Shown one piece after another: positions 30,626-41,699 of a DNA stretch of 64,000 bases. The stretch spans positions 7,192,501 through 7,256,500 of the forward strand of contig OX485805.1 in NCBI GenBank assembly GCA_950295325.1. The letters run 5' to 3'. Each line of letters begins with the position of its first letter. Position 1 is the stretch's first letter. The position numbers and the translations under genes were made by a program. This DNA comes from Polytrichum commune. Lineage: Eukaryota > Streptophyta > Polytrichopsida > Polytrichales > Polytrichaceae. A model generated the notes under the pieces. It was not told the DNA's origin. It saw only the letters and a program-made list of their open reading frames with translations, and did no database searches.

Positions 30626-32391
30626 ACTACACCACCTCCAACTTTGGCGATTGTGCCAGAAGATCCCACTCCCCTCCACAACTATTAATCAGTATCATGG
30701 TCAGGGTCTGGAAGAAAGAAAATGTAAAGGTGCGAGTGATGAAGACGACCTTTTTTTTATTAGCACTGTAGCCGCTCCCCTCTTGTAGATCGGTCATAGG
30801 CAGATCCCTCAAAGTTTGGCAATATTGAATTGATTTCTCCACTGCCGTTAAAGACCGCATTAAGAACAACCGACGTGTAATTGTGAGAACCCGGAAGGAT
30901 TGTGACATCATTCCTCCCCCTAAGTGTCATAGACTAACATGAGATTTTCCCATACCCAACTATGTGGCAATCCACGTTTCGCACCCATCATTACCTTTTG
31001 GTAGTCCAATATTCTACAAGAGTATGCCAACCACCACATCTTGTCACATGTCAACCTATTGCTCTTTCAACCAATTTGCACATGGTCAAGTGTCCAGCAA
31101 AGCCCACATTGGTTGCAGGGTGCTCAAGTTAGGTTTTAGGTTGTGTTGTTTCCTTTTCTAGGTTTCCAAAGAAATGTCTACATGTTCGTTTTTTGTTGTG
31201 CAATTGTTTTGCTAAATACCTACATGCAATGAAATCTTTCTTGTTTGGATTCGCTCTTGGTCATTGTCTCATGCTTTGATACTGATGTTGTTTAGGTTTG
31301 CCTCGGTTTTGTGTGGATTTGTATGCTACAATTGGATCATTGCATTGTTGCAACAAGGTTGGGGTTTAGTTTCTTCCTTCATGTTACATTTCCTTCTCAT
31401 TACAGGTTCATATTTTGGCAGGGACACTCTCGTGGTGTACAAATAGGGTTTCGTGCAAAATCAACATGTTTGGATTATGTTTCATGAATTCAGCTTTGTT
31501 GGTCCAATTGCATTCACGTATGATTTCAATTTTAGGCTATTAGACATAAATTTAGGTTTGGCAATGAGACTTGCATTCAGGTTTAGGTTTCGCACTTGCA
31601 TTCATGTAGAGTTATGCAAAAAGGATAGGCATGGATAATGACTAGGAATGCATTCCTAGGTAGTGCGAGGTAAAGCACATGAGTTTGGCAAAGTTTGGTA
31701 ATGAGAAAACCTCATTGCAGTGGCCACATTGCAAAGTTTGGTAATAAATAGAGCTACAAAAATAGTGCCTAGAGCCAATATGATGAACCTCAAATCTTGG
31801 CCAAGCAAAACACAAAACATCATTACCATACAAGCCTAGAACCTAGCAATATAAAACTGAAGCCAAGATTCGGCTACATTGAAAAAAATAACTGAATATC
31901 TTACAACTATCTAATTAGACAGGAGTGGCACCAAACTACAAACAAGAACTACATTGTAGAAATGAGGCACACCTTGAAATAATAGAATCAAGACCTTGAT
32001 TGAAAATATGTTGCCCAACTCTTCCAATACATACTAGATTGTGATGAAATTGTAAAAAGTGTCGTATGAATTAGAAAACTAACATTAGGAGATTCATCAA
32101 CCATTCACCATGTAGCCTAGAATGGAGTTAGTCAACTTTAGTGGGACTTTGATTGATTGTGCAAAAAGGAAAACTAAATACTTGGTGAAGGTGACACATG
32201 CTAGTCAACGTGCCCTTCAAAAACCCATTTGGTTGTGTATAGCAGTTCGATATCTTCTTATGATTTGTGGATATGAGGACATGTACACCCTTAGTCGATG
32301 ATTGTCACTCAAAATCAATATCAAGTGCACATATGGAGACCACATTCCAAATGTTTCCTATTTTTATTTTTGATGTTTTTGGAAGTTTGGC
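30626..32391. other. AT-rich intergenic DNA
   Basis: No supported gene. It contains a perfect 18-bp palindrome (CTAGGAATG/CATTCCTAG) at 31642-31659. Confidence 0.4.
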
Positions 32392-32403
32392 GGGGGGGGG
32401 GGG
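32392..32403. repeat. 12-G homopolymer
   Basis: Followed by TGTATATCAAAGGGTGT about 50 bp downstream, loosely similar to the poly-G transposon interior. No partner end was found. A further 10-G run lies at 33001-33010. Confidence 0.6.
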
Positions 32404-33374
32404 TGAGATGTTACTCTAAAATCTTTAAACCTAGTCGTGTATATCAAAGGGTGTAAAAATGAGACAAATATTAATATGTATGGATTTTGGGGGGTGGACT
32501 CTTCATACCAACTAATTTGAGTGTAAAAAGGGGTAATATTTGAGGTATTAGCGTACGTAGTATACATATAGGAGAGGTATTGTTTTCTCTAGTTTGTACA
32601 TATAAAATAGCTATTGAGAATTTGGAAGTATATGTGGATGTACAAGAGGGATTATTAAGGTTTAGAGAAAAAATGGACGATAGATGTGCTAGTTTCATCC
32701 AATTTACGTTTTCATCCATTATTATTATTGCCTTAGCAATGCCATGCATTTTAAAGTCAAATTATTATGAGCTACATCTTGTGAAAATGAAAACTTGTTC
32801 AATGTCTTATTCATTGGCAAGTGAAAGCGGACTGTATACGTAATTAAGGCCTATTTATTTCATGATTTATATTTATGTATGTAGTAGAGGCATAATATGT
32901 GACATTTAGTTGAAAAGCTTAGTATAAATACATGAGTCCATTTTGTAGCCTACTACTAGTACGTATAAATTTGTTCCTATTTACAAATTTCTTGTATATA
33001 GGGGGGGGGGTTGCCCATGCATGTCATTTAAGTTTCCAATGAAGAGTCCATCCCCTGGGGTATGGATGAAGCGAATGTTAAATGAAATTATCTTAATTGG
33101 ACAGTGGGAACCTGCTCACCACAAAACCTGTAAGGTACTGAGTTGGATACATCCCAAGAACACATGACGGTAATGGGAACAATACCATGACATGGGGATG
33201 CAAATTTAATTGGGGGGCCAAAGGATATTGTGCCCGAAAAATGAATATGTGGTCCCGTGCAATCTGTGTTGGTGAAAGGGCCGGGGCTCTCAATGTTAGA
33301 TGTCAAGTGGTTGTCTTTACCGGCCTTAGTTGGGCCTCCGGGACGATTGGCGGTAACACTAACTTTGTGGCAAA

Positions 33375-33730
33375 GGCCCTGGGCTAAATCACATATGTGT
33401 TTGGCTGGGTCCCGTTCTTCCCACGCCTCTTTCAGAGGTCAGTCTTCTTATCCACACCTGCGTGGGAACTCTTCCTCATTAGGAACCAATGTGACAATAC
33501 CTGGTCACTTAAGCCATTAAGCTCCTTTGGCATGTGAAGGAACTCCATCAATTAACTTGGGAATAATGAAGTGATATCAACTTGAATTTTTGTAATTTTG
33601 ACCGGGTATTATCACATTGGTTCCCAACGAGGAGGAGCATGTAGGTGCGGGCAGGAAGATTGAGTAGTGAAGGAGGCGTGGGAAGGGCGAGGCACATTGT
33701 GATTTAGCCCGGAGCGTGGCAGAGGGCCCT
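33375..33730. repeat. Foldback with about 130-bp arms
   Basis: 33375-33505 and 33600-33730 are imperfect inverted copies. Matching points are GGGCTAAATCACA / TGTGATTTAGCCC, CCCACGCCTCTTTC / GAAGGAGGCGTGGG and GGAACCAATGTGAC / ATCACATTGGTTCC. The 95-bp spacer is AT-rich. Confidence 0.75.
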
Positions 33731-34128
33731 AAACACTTAAACTATTGTACTTAGCATCGGCGTTACTAGACATCATCGGGCATGCTCAAAGGTGGTCCAA
33801 TTTGGACCTCTCCATGTACAAAAACGTGTAGTTGAGCTATGCATATTGAGTGTATACTTCCATTCTTAGTTAAGTATGTTAAAACTAACCCTATCTAAAG
33901 TTAACTCATTTTTCTAGGACAATTTTAAACTTGATTGAATTCCTATTTACAAGTTTGTACATTCACTATCGTCTTTTTGAGTCTTGACATTGATCAATGT
34001 TACAAACTTACATTTATCACTTGAAGGACCACTTGGGGCTTAATCTACAACCATATACACAATACTTACTGAATATATTATCATTTAACATTATTGGATT
34101 TAAAACATAATTATATGTATTATCTTAT

Positions 34129-34937
34129 GGGTCCATTCACGGTTGGGGTACTACTTTTGGGACAAAGGACTTAAGGACTATGTCGCATTGGATCTCGGCG
34201 TCTATCATGATTTACTATTATTTGATTAATAAATTTTAAATAGATAAGTATGTGGTTCATAGGCTTTATCAAGAAAGATATTGTTTCTTATTGAATAATC
34301 ACCAATAATGGATAAATTCCCTATGAAATGAGTAGATAAGTCATAAAACTTGTAAAGAGGTCATATGACTTGTTTGGGCCACATCAATGGCAATTTTAAC
34401 TATTCAAGTGTACATCAGAGGTCAATTTTTTCTTGTTTTGCATCCTAGTACCTTGGTGTAAGTGTCATGTGTCCATACATATATTTTTTAATGTCCAACT
34501 CTAATACTAAACGTTCATTTTTCATGTAGCCATGATTTTGTGTATTGTTGGCCATGTTTGGTGCCACATGTAAAGTTATATAATTAGTATGCAATACATT
34601 TTTGGTTCTATTGGTACACACTTGAACGATGATTGTGAGGAAAAAAATTGGGATCGTTTTGATTAATTTTTGTTGTCCTTTTTATTCCTTGATCCTAAGG
34701 TGAACAATTTTGACAGCACCCATGAATGTCCTTTAAGGAATCAAAATGATATCTTAAATGACCCTATTCCTTGTACATTAACTTTGTCGGTGTACTCAAT
34801 ATGGAGTATGAAATGTAGGTATGATCCAAAATATGCTCCACAATACAAATCTAAGCACACCAAGTATGTAAAGTTGTCTAAAATAGTCCTCCAACCGTTA
34901 GACACCCAAAAGTAGTACCCCAACCATGAATGCCCCC
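34129..34937 (+). mobile_element. 809-bp TIR element, copy 1 (TTAT duplication)
   Basis: Left end CATTCACGGTTGGGGTACTA is inverted at the right end with one change; the outer bases are GGG and CCC. TTAT flanks both ends (34125-34128, 34938-34941). A second copy lies at 40545-41354 in the same orientation. The 3' quarter holds an 81-codon frame (34670-34915) that is nearly unchanged in copy 2. No transposase motif is seen, so the superfamily is open. The 4-bp duplication matches that of the 21300 element. Confidence 0.8.
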
Positions 34938-34941
34938 TTAT

Positions 34942-35797
34942 GTCAAGGTCAATATAAAAATACACTCAAGAGTCACATTAAAATTGATGATCAAAATATT
35001 AAATATGTATTCCCATCCAAGGACATCCAAGATATACATTTTAACCCAAATGTTCAACAATATCAACAATGTGGTCCACACTAATATTAAACTACAGTTT
35101 TGATGTGGGTTGAAAATTAACTTGGCCCACATCAGTTCTCATTATGGGAATTAGTGTGGCTCTAGAAATTTATTGTGGGCCACACTAATTGGACTATTTA
35201 GTGTAGCATGGCATTCTACAAGAAATTGATGATTCACTATTCATGACTAATGCAGACACACCCACACATCAACTTTGAACCTAAAATTGACATTATGTAC
35301 CACGTTCATGCATATGAAGCCTCTAAATATATGACTGTGGTAAATACTTTCGGTTTTTAAAGATGTTATGTTGGTTTTGGGTGCATACATACCTAAAGGT
35401 AAGTGGGTCTAATTTGATTAATTGTCTTAATTTGACACCTATGTTTGACTGTGTGTAATCAAGTGTCGATCTAAGAACAAACACCAAAATGGTAAGTTAT
35501 GTTTATAAACGATTGCACTATGTGTTTAATTTTTTTTAACAATCCCATATATTGAACAGACTGAGGTGATCCACTTCATGGCTTTCCTGGCATTAACATA
35601 ACATTACTTGGTTGGTGAGTTGTGTTCATGGGCCCTACAATAAATTCGAAAATAAAACCTCCAAATTTTGGAGTCCTAGTGCTTCAGACTGATTTAGAAG
35701 TTAGGGCAGCTGAACAAAGCTCATCAGCTGAGTAATGTTATGAAACTCATTTAGTATCGAGCTACATACCCAGCTCGGCCGAGACTCTTTCCAAACC
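34942..35797. other. Upstream region of the haloperoxidase-like gene
   Basis: AT-rich, no gene. The last 250 bp, with CAGCTGA and TCAGCTGA motifs near 35706-35734, are the likely promoter. Confidence 0.4.
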
Positions 35798-35805
35798 TTT
35801 ATAAG
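35798..35805 (+). promoter_or_regulatory. Possible TATA box of the haloperoxidase-like gene
   Basis: TTTATAAG, about 195 bases before the first in-frame ATG. It implies a leader of about 170 nt. Confidence 0.45.
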
Positions 35806-35954
35806 AACAGACAGCCATTTTGTTCAGTGCGCCTTAATACTCAAGTAGTACTCGCTCCAGCATCCGCAATTTAGAACAGTCTCATCGCAATTTGATCCAG
35901 TAATTCGTACTCTGGAGCTTGCAGGCATCTTGTGGTCCCCTTGTGCCCGATCGA

Positions 35955-35975
35955 ATGCAGGGAACTCTGCAGTGA
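35955..35975 (+). promoter_or_regulatory. Upstream mini-ORF in the predicted leader
   Basis: ATG CAG GGA ACT CTG CAG TGA: six codons and a stop, ending 21 bases before the main ATG at 35997. If transcribed it could lower translation of the main frame. Confidence 0.45.
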
Positions 35976-35996
35976 TATAACTCATCACATCGATCC

Positions 35997-38973
35997 ATGT
36001 CGACTCAAGATGGTCTTCAAACTTCTGTGAGCATGTCAAGAGGATTGCCAAGTGACCGCCGGCGAGGTCGAGCGGTCATGGACTCGAGGAGATCGTCGCT
36101 ACATTCAACCGAGTTAATCCACCTGTGCGGGGTTAATAGGGTGCTGATGATGCTGATGATGATGTTCATGCTGGTGCAAGGCCCGAGTTCGGTGACGGCG
36201 GAGATTAGCAATGTGGCCTTCGAGTGGACGACGTTACTGAACACGTTGATCTGCCCCAGCCATCCCTCGTTGACATCCAGTGTACAAGCGCAGCTCCACC
36301 TTGCGCAATGGCACGCACTCCTCGCACTGAAACACACGGGGGGTGACACAACGGAGGAGGCGGTCGTTGCGTTTGCCAGCCACCGCATCCTTGCACACTA
36401 CTTCTCGTGGCTGCAAGCGACCGACGTGCAAATCAGCCCCCTCCTGGACCAGCAGCTGGAGGCTTGGGGGCTCACAGATCAGCAAGAGAATCTGGCGAAG
36501 CGGATCGGCGAGGCTGTCGCGAACCGCTTGATCGCCAAGCGCTCACCCGCGGGGGAGTTCACCCTGCGCGCTGTGAAGAAGGCGCTCAACGCAAACCCTA
36601 ATCCTGCCCCCGGCGTGTTCCGATTCTACGACACGTCGAAGGAAGCGAGGGAGGAGGCGATTTTCTTCTTCACGGTTCCTATATTGTGGCAGCCTTTTGT
36701 GATCCCCCACCCGGTGGAGTTCGTGAAGGAGCATCTGAGCGGCGTGAAACCGCCTGTGATTCCCTCCAAGGAGTGGGATGAGAATTGGAAGTCGCTCAAA
36801 GACATTGGACGGGCTGACTGGTCGGGACGCACCGCGGAGATGAACCTCTTGTCTAACCTGTTCGCGTGCGGGCGCTCCAACAGCAAGCTCTGTCACCGCG
36901 AGCAGGCCGCGACGGCCGCCGCGCAATCGAGCTTGTCGCCCGCGACGTCGCTCTACGACAGCGTCGTCCTGCTCGCCAAGATCAGCGTCTCCATGCATGA
37001 CGCGGCCATCGCACAGGTCGGGCTCCGTGGGTGGCCTTGGGTCACAATGTCATGTGTGTTTTGGTTTGTGTTGTTTGGTTTTGGTTCTTGTAAGGCGGGC
37101 GATTTGCGAGCACTAGGGAAATACGGGGTAAAGTGGACAGAACATGGTGCTCGCGGTCATGAGTGGCGTCACCTCACGTATATTTTGTTTTCATTTGATT
37201 CTTGAATTAGGTGGTTAAATTAGGAGTTAATTCGGGTGAATTACTATATGGGAGAGTGTGTGGTAAAGTGGACACAACATTCTGGACGGGAAATTGTTGT
37301 TTTGCTTTCGAAGATCAGTTACGTCTGTATCCACAACACAACCCTCACTCAAATGAAGCTCGGGCGTAACAGGTCATAATTAACGTGTGTTTTGTTTTAT
37401 TTCAAGGGTCTTATAAGACACATGAAGGAACTTTTGGCAATTTGTGGTTAGCTAGGGGAACATGTGGTAAAGTGGAGACAGCATGGCGGACCATGAGCAG
37501 GTCCAGGCAACACCTCACATTTTTATTTTGTTTTCTTTGTTCCTTAAACTAGAATGAACTAATTTAAACAATTTATCACCTAGGGAAGCATGTGGTGAAG
37601 TGGAAGAAATCCAGTGGATGGGACACTTTCATCTTGCTCGCAAAGTTGAGCATCTCCGTCCACAACGTCATCACTACACACGCCAATGATTGGTTGTAAT
37701 ACTTATCCCATCAATTGTGGTACTTATCCACGTGATAGGGTTGGTTTCCTTCTAATGGATCTTAAGACACGTGGAACATGGTGGTCATTTGTTGGGTCGT
37801 CCATAGAGAAATAGTTCATTAGCACTAGTAGGTAGTTACCTCCTAAGCAAAAAAAAATAGTTACTAGCAAAAAGGAGTCCATGTCACAACAAAAGTCCTC
37901 GGTGGCCACATAACTCAATCGCAAACTTGTGATTGCGTAAGTACAAAGAAGAAGTCCTCTTAAAGAAAGGTGCCCTCTTGATTATGTGTGCACACACAAC
38001 CGCCCTTCACCTCTCAAATATCTATTTTGTTATCATCCGCTATGGGCAACTATCCACATCTCATCTCAAAGTTCACTTGCAAGTGATGATCCTCCTCGTG
38101 AACCGTATGGTCAACTGAACAGACAATCGAATTTTAAAGATTGTATTTTTTTTTCTCCGCTGGTAGTGCTCCATATAAAGAATCTCATTTCACATCGAGA
38201 ACCCCTATTGCCTATGGGAAAATAAGGTAAAATGGACCAAACTTGGTGGCATGCCTTCATTCACTTGGTTTCGTCCACTTTACCAAATGTTTCTGTATGT
38301 GATAAATTGATCAAAGTTTTATGTGAAACTAAACAAACAAAACAAAACAAAACCAATATGATGGTTACGTAAATTTTGTCATCATCATCAGCATGGTGAT
38401 GATCATTTTCTTCTCCTTTTCCTTGAATTGAAGCACTAATCATAGCTATGTTCTATTGTGCAGGCCACAATGAAGTACGGATACTGGTTCTGGCGGCCCA
38501 CACAAGCTTACCGCGCGGGCGACTCCCATCACGCGCCCATCCCCACGTGGGAGCCCTACGCGGGCAACGTGTCGGAGACCGAGTTCCCGAGCGGCACCGT
38601 GACACTAACGTCCTCGGGCGCACGCCCACTGCAGAACTTCTTCGGGCAAGGGAAGAAGGTGGCGTTCACTCTCGCGTTCGGTGGCACCTTCAATTGCCCG
38701 GGGTTCGTCAACCAGCCCATCCCCACTCGCAATTACACATCGTTGGAGGAGTATGTGAACGAGTCGAAGCTCGCACGGATGTATGCAGGTGCACATTTCC
38801 AAAAGTCGGTGGACTCGGGGGCGATCGTTGGCTCCACGGTGGCCGATTATGTGGAGGCACATTGGACGCACACCGCCCCATCCGGCGTGCTCCCCGATCC
38901 CGCCTTCTTGCTCACCCTCGCCAACGTCCCCAAGCACTCGGGCAATTTCTCTCCCGTCCATTATGACCTCTAA
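35997..38973 (+). CDS. Vanadium haloperoxidase / PAP2-like protein, two exons, 509 aa
   Basis: Exons 35997-37016 and 38464-38973 flank a 1447-bp GT-AG intron in phase 0. The donor follows HDAAIAQ and the acceptor precedes ATMKYGYWFWRP, a join typical of vanadium-dependent haloperoxidases, which use the PAP2-type fold and oxidise halides with peroxide. K344-x6-R351-P352 and R445-x5-H451 fit the metal-oxyanion pocket. The middle motif reads PSGT (382-385) where the family has PSGH, so the acid-base histidine is absent and activity is doubtful. Residues 49-60 are strongly hydrophobic: a signal peptide or anchor, more plausible if translation starts at Met28 (36078). Both exons are markedly GC-rich against AT-rich flanks, so acquisition from microbes is possible. 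The 510-nt frame shifted by one base over exon 2 is a composition shadow. Confidence 0.8.
37100..38250 (+). repeat. Intron built from decayed copies of the neighbouring exon
   Basis: GGTAAAGTGGACA-like motifs recur near 37126, 37262, 37455, 37593 and 38225. Stretches at 37290-37345 and 37618-37675 translate, in the exon phase, to VVLLSKISYVCIHN and FILLAKLSISVHNVI, close to the real exon end VVLLAKISVSMHDAAI (36962-37010). The spacing is about 330 bp. This suggests old tandem duplications of exon end plus intron start, now AT-shifted. Confidence 0.6.
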
Positions 38974-39335
38974 TTTGATGTAGAAAAGAAGAAGGAAGAG
39001 GAAATGACTCATTCGTCCTGACGTTCCTTATCAGTGAATGTTCACGACACTCTCAAGTATGGTAAGGGTCTGGTTTGGGCCAAGGCAACTGCTTACTTGT
39101 TGATAGAGGGGCATTATTACTAAGCGGGTCTAGACTCCATGCAACAATAAGTGTCTACCTTGTAGTTTTGTATCATTCTCAATATCGAAGTAGGTGGTTT
39201 ACTTAGTTTGGTTGGAGGGATGGTTAGTATACAGGGAGTTCCTTTCGATGTGTTGGGGAGGTTTCTCCCCAACACCTCCAGTTTAGGCCTTCCTAGGCAT
39301 GTTGAGATGGCAAATTCAAAAAAGTTGATACACCT
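38974..39335. other. 3' flank of the haloperoxidase-like gene
   Basis: No further gene. It contains a hairpin with 11-bp arms, GTGTTGGGGAG (39250-39260) and CTCCCCAACAC (39265-39275), about 280 bp after the stop. Confidence 0.5.
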
Positions 39336-39339
39336 TACA

Positions 39340-39570
39340 AGTGCCTGGGAAGATTTTGGGCATAGTCAGTCAAGATCCTGGTGATTCTACATCCAACCGG
39401 TTACATGTGGACATCTTCCGGTTTTTCTTTCATTCATTTGAGGTATATTCTACTATAGATTCCTCTAAAATGATCGGTAATTCTCCTGAAGTCTCCAACT
39501 TCAACAGGTTATTTCTCAAACTCAACCGGTTCATCTGCAACTAACCGCCGGTTCTCCCCGAGCCCTGCAC
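39340..39570. repeat. Dispersed CCGGTT-rich repeat, copy 2
   Basis: Matches 26330-26590 and 59855-60115 in the same orientation. Confidence 0.75.
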
Positions 39571-40252
39571 CTTACCTAACCGGATCATAGGACATGCACA
39601 TCACTTCAGACATTCACAGCTAAGTTAATGGATTGTCACAAATGTATTTGAATCTGTGAATGTGAGATCGTTATTCTTGGAAGTAGATTTTGATATGGAA
39701 GGTTGAGATTATTGTAGTCGTTCTCATAAAGAGAACTTTTGAGACGATCTTGATACAGTTCTACAGGTTGATCAGCTTTTATTAATTGAGACTACATATG
39801 AGGAACAATTTGATTATCAGATTCTCCATTTTCAAGTAATGAATATATGGGATTTTATATACTTTAGCATTTCACAGAATACTTTTGTCCTTAAATTTTT
39901 CTGCCACGAAACTTTCTCCTTTTTGTCTGAAGACTCCAGGATGACTTATAAGGGCAAGACCTTGGGTCTTGCAAGGCCCACATTATTTCCTCATTGACTA
40001 GACAAATTTTGAGGTGTCCACATGGATTATTTCCACATTAATTTTTCACCCACACTAACATGACATTAACATTGAATTGGACAAATCAGTGTAGTTATCA
40101 TGAGAGAAGCAACGATTTCATGCCAATGGTCATCGGGTCATCTTGCCATCTTGATGTGTTGGTTTTGGGTATGCCTATCTTTGCGCTCACCCCTAACAAT
40201 AGATCATGATGCTTCACCAGTAACATGACAAGAAAATTTATTGACCTGTGTG

Positions 40253-40544
40253 AATTGATTTCCAATGAAGGACATTTTTGCTTAAATTTAAGCATCATGT
40301 GTTAAAAGCCCCTTTCCAATGAAGGACATTATTGTTTAAATTGAAGCATCATGTGTTGATAGCCCCTTGTAAGACTTGTGAATCAATTCCAATGAAAGGC
40401 TATACTACTTAAATTGAAACGTCATGTGTTGAAAGCCCCTCATAAGACTTGTGAATTGATTCCAAAGAAGGACATTATTATTTAAATTAAAACATCATGT
40501 GTTGAATGCCCCTCGTAGGACTTGTGAATCAATTCCAATGAAGG
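40253..40544. repeat. Tandem repeat with CCAATGAAGGACATT units
   Basis: About four units of 65-90 bp, each CCAATGAAGGACATTATT..AAATT-AA-CATCATGTGTTGA-AGCCCCT. A last unit continues at 41355-41405 after the inserted TIR element. Confidence 0.75.
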
Positions 40545-41354
40545 GGTGGCATTCACGGTTGAGGTACTACTTTTGGGACAAAGGACTTAAGGACTTAAGG
40601 ACTAGTGGATTTTGGCGTTTATCATGATTTACGATTATTTAATCAATAAATTTTAAATAAATAAGTAGATAGTTCATAGGCTATATCAAGAAAGATATTA
40701 TTTCTTATTAAATAATCACCAATAATAGAGAAATTACCTATGAAATAAGTAGATAAGTCATAAAACTTGAAAAAGGGTCAAATGACTTGTTTGGGCCACA
40801 TCAATGGCATTTTTTGCTATTTAGGTGTGCATTGGTGGTCAATTATTTCCTGTTTTGCATCTTGGTACCTTGGTATAAGTGTCATGTGTTCATTCATATA
40901 ATTTTTTTTGTCCAATTCTAATACTAGACGTTCCTTTTAGGTGTGGCCGTGATTATATGTATTTTTGGCCATGTTTGGTGCCACATGTAAAGTTGGGCAA
41001 TTGGTATTCAATACATTTTTGGTTCTGTTGGTACACACTTGAACGATGATTGTGAGGAAAAAAATTGGGATCGTTTCGATTAATTCTTGTTGTCCTTTTC
41101 ATTCCTTGATCCTAAGGTGAACAATTTTGACAGCACCCATGAATGTCCTTTAAGGAATCAAAATGATATCTTAAATGACCCTATTCCTTGTACATTAACT
41201 TTGTCGGTGTACTCAATATGGAGTATGAAATGTAGGTATGATCCAAAATATGCTCCACAATACAAATCTAAGCACACCAAGTATGTAAAGCTGTCTAAAA
41301 TAGTCCTCCAACCGTTAGACACCCAAAAGTAGTACCCCAACCGTGAATGCCCCC
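40545..41354 (+). mobile_element. 810-bp TIR element, copy 2 (AAGG duplication)
   Basis: Same family and orientation as 34129-34937. AAGG flanks both ends (40541-40544, 41355-41358). The surrounding tandem repeat supplies unoccupied sites reading AATGAAGGACATT, which fixes the element ends and the 4-bp duplication exactly. The last 270 bp are almost identical to copy 1, while the first 500 bp differ at many positions. Confidence 0.85.
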
Positions 41355-41675
41355 AAGGACATTACTACTTACATCAAAACATCATGTGTTGAAAGCCCCT
41401 CGAAAGATTTGGCTAAATCTTGTAAATTATGTTAGGTAAAATTGGACCTTCAATTAGATGACGAGGAGACGTATACAAGAATCAATTATATGTCCCACCC
41501 TTATGTTGGAGGTGACCAAGTTAGGGAGCAGGGTTGAAGGGAGTGGAAATATTAGCATATAATAAGAGGTAAGGCAAGCATGTGGCCATATCCCAGGCAC
41601 TTCTAACTTGGCAAAAATTTCTTGCTAGTGGATCGGCTTTGGAATTGTCTCATGTATGGCTAGTAAAATATCACC

Positions 41676-41696
41676 AAAAAAAAAAAAAAAAAAAAA
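41676..41696. repeat. Poly-A run
   Basis: 21 consecutive A, possibly the tail of an old retro-inserted sequence; no body could be identified upstream. Confidence 0.6.
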
Positions 41697-41699
41697 TCC

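Noticed and set aside
30277-30681. 134-codon minus-strand frame with poly-Phe
   Set aside because: Produced by the AAG microsatellite.
36017-36998. Several long minus-strand and shifted plus-strand frames over haloperoxidase exon 1
   Set aside because: They are high-GC shadows of the real frame; the real frame has family motifs and a phase-consistent splice to exon 2.
38448-38966. 172-codon plus-strand frame overlapping exon 2 of the haloperoxidase-like gene
   Set aside because: It is shifted one base from the frame carrying the K-x6-RP and R-x5-H motifs and is Arg-rich from composition.
35997-38973. Bacterial contamination as the source of the GC-rich haloperoxidase-like gene
   Set aside because: It has a phase-0 GT-AG intron filled with exon-derived repeats and plant-like flanks on both sides.
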